A stretch of DNA of 64,000 nucleotides from an uncultured Clostridia bacterium (lineage in GTDB: Bacteria; Bacillota; Clostridia; Oscillospirales; Ruminococcaceae), in the NCBI GenBank assembly GCA_947629335.1, contig CANRDI010000002.1, forward strand, positions 174,046 to 238,045, given 5' to 3'. The notes beneath the pieces were generated by a model that saw nothing but the letters and a program-made list of their open reading frames with translations, did not search any database and was not told where the DNA came from. Positions 35,829-42,471 of the stretch are shown here, in pieces; within the stretch, counting starts at the first letter, position 1; every line of letters starts with the position of its first letter. The position numbers and the translations under genes are program-made.

Positions 35829-35987
35829 TCTGCGCCGCTGCATAGCAGACAGCCGAAAAATTTTAGAACAGACGTCATTCTTTTTTAAATATTCGGTAAT
35901 TCTCGCCGATCTGAAAATTGACTTTTTAAATAAAATTTACAAAAAAACTTATCTCGGTACAGAGCCGATCAAAAAGGGTGTGATATT

Positions 35988-36725
35988 TTGGAAATTTATT
36001 GTAAAACGGATATAGGCCGTGAAAGAACAGAAAATCAGGATAATGTGTGGGGAGAAATGCTTTGTGCAAACGCCTGCGCGGCTGTTCTGTGCGACGGAAT
36101 GGGCGGGGAAAGCCGAGGCGGTCTTGCGAGCAAACTCGCCGTTGAGACCGTTTCCAAAAAGATAAAAGAGTCGTTTACGGAAAATATGAGCGATAATTCC
36201 ATAAGAAATTTGCTTATTACTTCCGTGATAGCGGCAAATACCGCTGTTCGCAGCTGTCCGAAAGAGAGCGAGAACGAGATAATGGGGACGACCTGTGTCG
36301 CGGTAATAGTTTCCAATAAGACCGCGCACATCGTAAATGTCGGCGACAGCAGAGCCTATCAGCTCTTTACCGACGGCGACGACGAATGTATTCGCCAGAT
36401 AACCAGAGACCATTCTCATGTCCGAGAGCTTGTAGAAAAGGGCATTATAACCGAAGAAGAGGCGAAGACCCACCCGAAGAGAAGCAAAATAACCCGCGCT
36501 ATAGGCGCGGAGGACGACGTAACTCCCGATTATTTTGAGCTTGACCTTAACAGCTATGATATGCTGCTTTTGTGCAGCGACGGTCTTTCGGCATACGGCG
36601 ACGACCTCGATATTCTCGATATATGCTTTGACAACAAGCCGAAGGACTGCTGTGAGGCGCTGGTCGGATATGCCAACAACAACGGCGGTCATGACAACGT
36701 TTCCGTAGCGCTCATTTCAGTCTGA
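35988..36725 (+). CDS. prpC: PP2C-family protein phosphatase paired with the PASTA kinase
   Basis: Ser/Thr phosphatase of 245 residues that reverses the action of the PASTA kinase encoded next. Motifs: RTENQDN near 13-19, CDGMGGE with Asp36, GTTC near 100, GDSRAY near 119, TRDHSH near 139, SDGLS with Asp198, GGHDN with Asp236. The start is TTG at 35988 after AAAAAGGGTG. It keeps the conserved Firmicutes rlmN-prpC-prkC position and may be transcribed with rlmN, since I see no terminator in the 159-base gap. It is not the same gene as the phosphatase at 133. Confidence 0.93.
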   Translation: MEIYCKTDIGRERTENQDNVWGEMLCANACAAVLCDGMGGESRGGLASKLAVETVSKKIKESFTENMSDNSIRNLLITSVIAANTAVRSCPKESENEIMGTTCVAVIVSNKTAHIVNVGDSRAYQLFTDGDDECIRQITRDHSHVRELVEKGIITEEEAKTHPKRSKITRAIGAEDDVTPDYFELDLNSYDMLLLCSDGLSAYGDDLDILDICFDNKPKDCCEALVGYANNNGGHDNVSVALISV

Positions 36726-36778
36726 CACTGAAGAATATTACAGAATTATTACAGTTCGCCGTGCAGTCGAAAAATAGG

Positions 36779-36807
36779 TTGACTTTTGGGGGAATATGTG
36801 ATATAAT
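36779..36807 (+). promoter_or_regulatory. Sigma-A promoter between prpC and prkC
   Basis: TTGACT at 36779-36784 and TATAAT at 36802-36807, 17-bp spacer, about 75 bases before the kinase start. It would give the kinase expression independent of prpC. Confidence 0.75.
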
Positions 36808-36886
36808 ACTATATGTATGGGTATTATTGCTTGTAATTGCAATATAATTGTTTTAGTATTAGTTTTTAAAAGGGGAAAATTTGCTT

Positions 36887-39178
36887 ATGGACAGTAATAT
36901 CGGAAAAAAGCTTGACGGAAGATATGAGCTTTTAGAGCTTATCGGCGTCGGCGGAATGGCGGATATTTACCGCGCGAGAGATATTCAGGAGGACAGGATC
37001 GTTGCCGTAAAAATTCTTAAAACGGAGTTTGCGGGAAGCGATGAGTTTCTCCGCCGTTTCAGGAATGAAAGCAAGGCAATTGCTCTTCTTTCTCACCCGA
37101 ATATTGTAAAGATATATGATGTGGGCTTTACTGACAAGGTTCAGTTTATCGTAATGGAATACGTTGACGGTATAACGCTTACGGATTATATTGAACAGCA
37201 GGGCGTTTTGAAATGGCGCGACGCGGTTCATTTTACCGTTCAGGTTCTTAAAGCTCTTCAGCATGCACATGACAGAGGTATTGTACACCGCGACGTAAAA
37301 AGCTCGAATATTATGCTTCTGCGTGACGGAAACATAAAGGTCATGGATTTCGGCATTGCGCGTTTTAACAGTGAAAACAACAAGACCGTATCGGACAAGA
37401 CCATAGGTTCTGTGCATTATATCAGTCCCGAACAGGCAAGGGGCGATCTGACGGATGAAAGAAGCGATATCTATTCCGTCGGCGTAGCGCTCTATGAAAT
37501 GCTTACGGGTAAAAAGCCGTTTGATGGAGATACGGCGGTAGCTATTGCATTAAAGCATATGCAGAGTACCCCGAAGCGCCCGACGGAAATAAACTCGACT
37601 ATCCCCGAAGGTATCGAGCAGATAGTTTTGAGGGCTATGCAGAAAGATCCTTCCGCGCGCTATCAGACTGCGGGTGAAATGATTGCGGATCTTGAGGAAT
37701 TTAAGAAAAATCCCGGAATAGTTTTCGACTATAAGTATAATTCGACCGACGGCTCGTCAAAGTTCGCTATGAGCGCGTCTGCGTCGTCAGAATCGGAAAA
37801 GATGCGCTTTAACGCTCCTTCAAAGATAGATGACGATGATGATGAAAATGATGAATACGAAGACGAATATGATGACGACGATGACGACGAGATAGAAGAA
37901 CGCCGTTCGCCGCTTATTCCGATACTGTTTGCGGTGGGCGCGGCATTTGTCGTAGCGACGGTATTTCTGGTGCTTGTGCTTTTGTCACAGCGTTTCGGAA
38001 ACAATCCTTCTGACAGTGACTCAACAAACAAAGGTACTATAAACGGAATTATCATAGAAAACGGCGAATTTGCCATGCCGAAGCTCGTCGGAAAGACATG
38101 GGAAGAAGTAAAGAGGGATTATGACGGAAGCAGTCTTATGCAGATCGTCGCACAGGAAGAATATAACGGAGAATACGAGGTCGGTTATATTTTCGAGCAG
38201 AGCATAACCGAAAACAGAATGGTAAAGGTCGGCTCGACAATTACTGTAAAAGTCAGCAAGGGCAAGAGAAAAGTAGAGATACAGGATTTTACGGACCGCG
38301 AGTATGAAGCGGCTAAAAAACAGCTTGAAAAAGACGGATTTAAGGTCGTTTCCAGAAGCGCAGAGAGCGAGGAGATCGCCGAGGGCAGGGTCATCAGGAC
38401 AGATCCGCCCGCTCACGAACTTGCCGATCAGGGCAGTACGGTAGTAGTTATAGTAAGTATGGGCGCGTCAGAGAAGATGAAGGTAGTTCCACATCTTGTC
38501 GGAATGACCATAGAAGACGCACTTAAAAGCTGTGACGAATGTGGACTTATACCGACCGTAGATTATAAAGACAGTGACGAGGATAAAGGAAAGGTTCTTG
38601 AACAGAGCATTGATCCCGACGAAAAGGTAATTCCGGGTACGGAGATAGTTTTGAAAGTAAGTTCGGGTGAACTTCCCGAAAGACAGTACTCTGTTAATAT
38701 TTCGCTTCCGCAGGGAATTTCAGGCGACTTTGAATTTAGGTTCTACGTTGATAACGTACTCGACTCGACAGCTACAAAGATTATAAATGTAGGACTTTCG
38801 TCTGCAAAGGCCGTAGACTACAATATCAAAGGAAAGAGCGGCGACGAAAAGATACTTTCCGTTATGGTAAAGTGCATTTCAACAAACAAAGAAGATGTAT
38901 TTGTTGAATACCGATTTAACTTTACAGATGATAAATGTGAAGAAACGAAGCTGACAAATAACGGCGCGTCTGTGTTCTTAAAGCTTGCGTCTACAAGCTC
39001 TTCGACAACACCGACGCCGCCTGAGAGCAGCAGCTCTACGACGCCTCCTGCGCCTCAAAGCAGTACAACTCCTTCCGAAAGCTCGTCGACGCCTGTTGAA
39101 TCGTCTGCTCCAAGTACAGTTGAATCGAGTTCGGCTCCTGCGGGTGAAACAGCGCCGAGTGAAACTCCTGACAATTAA
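36887..39178 (+). CDS. prkC: PASTA-domain serine/threonine protein kinase
   Basis: Transmembrane kinase that senses muropeptides and peptidoglycan state and, in spore formers, can trigger germination. From the ATG at 36887 (763 residues): kinase 10-275 with Lys42, HRD at 134-136 and DFG at 154-156; a long Asp/Glu tract at 315-338; a membrane helix at about 343-366; PASTA repeats at about 394-459, 461-527 and 531-594; a non-PASTA beta domain to about 690; and a Ser/Thr/Pro tail. AGGGGA favours this ATG over a TTG two codons earlier. The acidic juxtamembrane tract and the Ser-rich tail are unusual for the family. Confidence 0.95.
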   Translation: MDSNIGKKLDGRYELLELIGVGGMADIYRARDIQEDRIVAVKILKTEFAGSDEFLRRFRNESKAIALLSHPNIVKIYDVGFTDKVQFIVMEYVDGITLTDYIEQQGVLKWRDAVHFTVQVLKALQHAHDRGIVHRDVKSSNIMLLRDGNIKVMDFGIARFNSENNKTVSDKTIGSVHYISPEQARGDLTDERSDIYSVGVALYEMLTGKKPFDGDTAVAIALKHMQSTPKRPTEINSTIPEGIEQIVLRAMQKDPSARYQTAGEMIADLEEFKKNPGIVFDYKYNSTDGSSKFAMSASASSESEKMRFNAPSKIDDDDDENDEYEDEYDDDDDDEIEERRSPLIPILFAVGAAFVVATVFLVLVLLSQRFGNNPSDSDSTNKGTINGIIIENGEFAMPKLVGKTWEEVKRDYDGSSLMQIVAQEEYNGEYEVGYIFEQSITENRMVKVGSTITVKVSKGKRKVEIQDFTDREYEAAKKQLEKDGFKVVSRSAESEEIAEGRVIRTDPPAHELADQGSTVVVIVSMGASEKMKVVPHLVGMTIEDALKSCDECGLIPTVDYKDSDEDKGKVLEQSIDPDEKVIPGTEIVLKVSSGELPERQYSVNISLPQGISGDFEFRFYVDNVLDSTATKIINVGLSSAKAVDYNIKGKSGDEKILSVMVKCISTNKEDVFVEYRFNFTDDKCEETKLTNNGASVFLKLASTSSSTTPTPPESSSSTTPPAPQSSTTPSESSSTPVESSAPSTVESSSAPAGETAPSETPDN

Positions 39179-39244
39179 TTGCGGGGAATAACCGAGCGCA
39201 AATCATAAAAGAACGGTACATAATCGGATAACTGACACTGAAAA

Positions 39245-39273
39245 TCGTCGGGGGCGTTATACGTCCTCGACGA
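39245..39273 (+). other. Stable hairpin between prkC and rsgA
   Basis: A near-continuous stem of about 13 pairs (TCGTCGGGGGCGT/ACGTCCTCGACGA, with G-T pairs) and a TAT loop, 20 bases before rsgA. The tail GAGAGTTTT is only weakly terminator-like; attenuation or RNA processing is possible. Confidence 0.45.
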
Positions 39274-39292
39274 GAGTTTTAAAGGGTGAATT

Positions 39293-40177
39293 ATGAGCGA
39301 AACTGAAGTTACGGGAATAATTACAAAAGTTGTCGGCGGCGTTTATTACACGGATTTCCTCGACAATTCCCAAAGCAGCGTAAAATGCGCTGCAAGAGGA
39401 ATTTTCCGTAATAAGGGAATATCTCCCGCTGCGGGCGACATGGTAAAAATAAAACTTTCTGAAAACACAGAACCGCTCATTTCGGAAATTTGCGAGAGAA
39501 AAAATTATCTTTCAAGACCTCCGCTCGCAAATTTAGACAGGCTTTTTCTTGTAAACAGTACCGTAGAGCCGAAGGTCAACAGGCTTATTTTAGACAAGCT
39601 CATAGCTGTCGCAGACAGCAAGGGCATAGAACCCGTAGTTGTGTTCACAAAAATTGATCTCGAAAAAACCGGAGATTTTCCCGAAATTTATCGGAATATC
39701 GGCATAAAGGTCTGTGCAGTTGACAACATAACGGGCGAGGGCGCAGATGAGGTGAGAAAACTTATCGGAAGCGGAATTTCCGCATTTGTCGGTAATTCGG
39801 GAGTAGGCAAATCAAGCCTTTTAAATACGCTTTTTCCCGAATTGAATTTAAAAACCAACGAGATAAGCAAAAAGCTCGGCAGGGGAAAGCATACGACGCG
39901 TCAGGTCGAGCTGTTCAGGATCGGAAACGGATATATCGCAGATACTCCGGGATTTTCGACAGTAGAAGTAGGTTTTTACTGTGATATTCCGAAAGATGAG
40001 ATAGACGAGGCATTCAGAGAGTTCCGCGAAATTGCGCCTCAGTGCAGGTTTTCGGACTGCCGTCATATAAAAGAGACGGGGTGTGCTGTTATTGAGGCAG
40101 TGAAAAGCGGAGAAATTTCCCGCGAAAGATATGAAAGTTATTTAAAAATTTTTGACGAGTGTAAAAAAGAATATTAA
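39293..40177 (+). CDS. rsgA: Ribosome small-subunit-dependent GTPase A
   Basis: GTPase that checks late maturation of the 30S subunit. The 294 residues contain an N-terminal OB-fold, the circularly permuted G domain (NTxxD-like VVFTKIDL, then GNSGVGKSSLLNTL, then DTPGF) and a zinc site CRFSDCRHIKETGC. AAAGGGTG precedes the ATG. It follows prkC as in other Firmicutes; rpe and thiN, often next, are absent. Confidence 0.95.
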   Translation: MSETEVTGIITKVVGGVYYTDFLDNSQSSVKCAARGIFRNKGISPAAGDMVKIKLSENTEPLISEICERKNYLSRPPLANLDRLFLVNSTVEPKVNRLILDKLIAVADSKGIEPVVVFTKIDLEKTGDFPEIYRNIGIKVCAVDNITGEGADEVRKLIGSGISAFVGNSGVGKSSLLNTLFPELNLKTNEISKKLGRGKHTTRQVELFRIGNGYIADTPGFSTVEVGFYCDIPKDEIDEAFREFREIAPQCRFSDCRHIKETGCAVIEAVKSGEISRERYESYLKIFDECKKEY

Positions 40178-40181
40178 ATTC

Positions 40182-40230
40182 AGGCTGTATAAAAAGTCAA
40201 AACTTAAGGCTATCGACAGCCTGTTAAATT
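40182..40230 (+). repeat. Dispersed intergenic repeat, copy B
   Basis: Matches copy A at 22399-22452. In this copy the ends CAGGCTGT (40182-40189) and ACAGCCTG (40215-40222) form a perfect 8-bp inverted repeat, which is degenerate in copy A. Confidence 0.6.
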
Positions 40231-40293
40231 TTCCGTATCCGAGCAAATGCGAATGCATTTCGCCGAAAGAATAGTTTTTTACAGCTTAAATGC

Positions 40294-40322
40294 TTGACAA
40301 ATCGGAGAAAATGCATTATAAT
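40294..40322 (+). promoter_or_regulatory. Sigma-A promoter of the HMA-domain gene
   Basis: TTGACA at 40294-40299 and TATAAT at 40317-40322, 17-bp spacer. Confidence 0.82.
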
Positions 40323-40331
40323 ATATTTCGG

Positions 40332-40345
40332 TTAGTTTAGACTAA
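40332..40345 (+). promoter_or_regulatory. Candidate DtxR/IdeR-type operator overlapping the start point
   Basis: TTAGTTTAGACTAA is an inverted repeat (TTAGT/ACTAA) lying about 10 bases beyond the -10 box, where a repressor would block initiation. It matches the first 14 bases of the DtxR-family iron box TTAGGTTAGGCTAACCTAA at 12 positions. Iron or manganese control is inferred. Confidence 0.5.
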
Positions 40346-40368
40346 TAGTTTGAAAGGAAGAAGCGAAA

Positions 40369-40593
40369 ATGAACAAAATTACACTTAAAATTGACGGAAT
40401 GATGTGCGCAATGTGCGAAAGCCACATAAACGACGCAATAAGAAACGCGTTTCGCGTGAAAAAGGTAAAATCCTCACGCAGAAAGGGAGAAACCGTTGTT
40501 GTAAGCGAGGAAGAAATAAGCGACGAGGAGCTGAAAAAAACGGTTGAAAAGTTGGGGTATGCCGTGACGTCAATTAAAGCGGAAAATGCTTGA
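40369..40593 (+). CDS. Heavy-metal-associated (HMA) domain protein
   Basis: A 74-residue soluble protein with a single HMA ferredoxin-like fold. The metal loop is GMMCAMC (Cys13, Cys16), as in copper chaperones, followed by ESHINDAIRNAF and a basic stretch KKVKSSRRKGE. Such stand-alone domains often carry copper or another soft metal; there is no P-type ATPase gene next to it. AAAGGAAG precedes the ATG. The candidate DtxR-like operator would tie it to iron or manganese status instead of copper, which is odd. Confidence 0.85.
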   Translation: MNKITLKIDGMMCAMCESHINDAIRNAFRVKKVKSSRRKGETVVVSEEEISDEELKKTVEKLGYAVTSIKAENA

Positions 40594-40618
40594 CAAAATT
40601 TTACGTTTGTGGTAAAAT
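40590..40618 (+). promoter_or_regulatory. Sigma-A promoter of the CAP-domain gene
   Basis: TTGACA at 40590-40595, overlapping the stop codon of the HMA gene, and TAAAAT at 40613-40618, 17-bp spacer. Confidence 0.8.
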
Positions 40619-40671
40619 TACAACAGTGTTATGATTAGTGCGTAAACATATTTCGGAAAGGAAAATTTAGT

Positions 40672-42426
40672 ATGAAAAAACGCATTTTTTTGGCGTTGAC
40701 TTCGGTCGTATTTATGTTGTCGCTCTTTTTTAATGTTACAACAGCGTCACACGCCGCAGGCGTAACTGTTTTGCCGACTAACGTGACCACGCCGAGCGCG
40801 GGCTGTTCGTTTATCGGGATTGAGGGAAAGTACATAACGCAAATTCAAGAAGCGTTAGATCTCATAAACAAGATACGCAAAGAGGCTTGCGACGAGGGAG
40901 TTACAAATCCTTCAACCGGCAACCCTCTTACATCAGGCGATTATGTACCGATACAATGGTCGGCAGATCTTGAATATATCGCAAGAATACGCGCTGCTGA
41001 AGCAAGTCTTACAATGAATCATGCGAGAACTAACGGAGAAAGTATCTGGTTTAGCGGTCCAAACGGCATAAGCAGCAATGCTGAAGTCATAGCTTGGAAC
41101 TGGAGCGAAACCATGACGAAGGGTATAGAACAGTGGTATGAAGAGAAAAATGACTGGGTAAATAAAAAGCCCGGAGCAGTTACAGGTCACTATACCTCTA
41201 TGATAAAACCAGGTAATCGCTATGTTGGTCTTGGCACATTCTGCTCGAATACTGCACAGTATTACAATACTACTGCCGGTGAATTTAGTTCTTCATGCAA
41301 GGACAGCACACGCGGAACTTCTACGGGAAATATTATTCAGACGCTCGAAGTTAAAAACAATAATATATCTTATGAAATAAACTGCCCCGATAAGCTTAGC
41401 AATACCGATAAAATTTCAGTTACTGCAACAGTGTCTTTCACTGACTACTGGGGAGGTTCGATAACAACTAAAGGTCTTGTTTTTACGGACAACACCGCAG
41501 ATAATATCAAGTGGAGCTCTTCAAACAGCAATATAGTCGTATCAAACGGAGAAATAACGGTCAAATCGTGCGGTGAGTCAGTAATTACTGCTGAACTTCC
41601 GAACGGGAAAAAAATAACTAAATCCGTTTCTGCCGAACATTCCTACAAAAGTGCTGTAACAAAATCCGCGACCTGCACGGAAAACGGCGTGAAAACTTTC
41701 ACCTGTCAGAATTGCGGCAACAGTTATACCGAGCAAATAAAAGCCGCGGGGCATAAATATTCGTCACAGTGGACGACCGACCAAGCTGCGACTTGCACAC
41801 AGGAAGGATCTAAATCGCATCATTGTACCGTGTGCGGCGAAAAGGGCAGCATTACAGTTATCCCGAAAACACAGCACACCTTCGGCGCTTATGTTGTGAA
41901 ACAACCGCCCACCGCAACTTCCGAGGGCATTGAAGAACGCACCTGTTCTTCCTGCGGCACGAAAGAAACGCGCGCTATTGCGAAGCTTTCTGCAAGCTCA
42001 AGCACTTCGAGTTCGTCAAATTCAGTTGGCAGTTCGTCAAGTAAGCAGAGTTCTTCAAGTTCCGTCGGCAGCTCATCAACTAATATGAGTTCGTCAAGTT
42101 CTCCTGTTGGAAATTCGTCAAGTGCAAGCTCAGCAGACAGCAGTTCCGTTACAGGCAGCTCTGCTGTTGAAAACTCGTCAAGCAGCTCCGCAAGTGACAA
42201 TTCATCAAGCAATTCCGCAAATGACAGCTCGTCAAACAGTTCCGCAAGCAGCAGTTCGATCAGCGAACCGACCGCTTCTTCCGGTCAAAATGTAAGCAGC
42301 GGTTCCGATGGTTCGGGCGGCTCTGACAGCAATCTCCCGCTTATAGTCGGCGTTTCGGTAAGCGGCGTGGTGCTTGTCGGCGGAGTGACAACGATAATCC
42401 TTTGGGCTAAGAAAAAGAAGAAATAA
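40672..42426 (+). CDS. CAP-domain (SCP-like) cell-surface protein
   Basis: Secreted protein of 584 residues. Domains: signal peptide 1-29; CAP/SCP domain about 60-215 (ALDLINKIRKEACDE, QWSADLEYIARIRAAE, MNHARTNGES, GHYTSMIKPGNRYVGLG); a bacterial Ig-like segment 225-320; two CxxC-containing modules 325-440 (TCQNCGNSY, HCTVCGE, TCSSCGT); a Ser-rich stalk 443-550; and a C-terminal membrane helix with a Lys tail (IVGVSVSGVVLVGG then KKKKK). No LPxTG sortase motif is present; the end anchors it in the membrane. CAP proteins act in envelope functions; the role here is unknown. Confidence 0.88.
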   Translation: MKKRIFLALTSVVFMLSLFFNVTTASHAAGVTVLPTNVTTPSAGCSFIGIEGKYITQIQEALDLINKIRKEACDEGVTNPSTGNPLTSGDYVPIQWSADLEYIARIRAAEASLTMNHARTNGESIWFSGPNGISSNAEVIAWNWSETMTKGIEQWYEEKNDWVNKKPGAVTGHYTSMIKPGNRYVGLGTFCSNTAQYYNTTAGEFSSSCKDSTRGTSTGNIIQTLEVKNNNISYEINCPDKLSNTDKISVTATVSFTDYWGGSITTKGLVFTDNTADNIKWSSSNSNIVVSNGEITVKSCGESVITAELPNGKKITKSVSAEHSYKSAVTKSATCTENGVKTFTCQNCGNSYTEQIKAAGHKYSSQWTTDQAATCTQEGSKSHHCTVCGEKGSITVIPKTQHTFGAYVVKQPPTATSEGIEERTCSSCGTKETRAIAKLSASSSTSSSSNSVGSSSSKQSSSSSVGSSSTNMSSSSSPVGNSSSASSADSSSVTGSSAVENSSSSSASDNSSSNSANDSSSNSSASSSSISEPTASSGQNVSSGSDGSGGSDSNLPLIVGVSVSGVVLVGGVTTIILWAKKKKK

Positions 42427-42438
42427 CAGTAGAAACTA

Positions 42439-42467
42439 AGTCCTGAGAAAAATCTCAGGACTTTTTC
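42439..42467 (+). terminator. Terminator after the CAP-domain gene
   Basis: Perfect ten-base stem AGTCCTGAGA (42439-42448)/TCTCAGGACT (42453-42462), AAAA loop, then TTTTCTT. It also ends close to the convergent histidine kinase gene. Confidence 0.88.
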
Positions 42468-42471
42468 TTGT

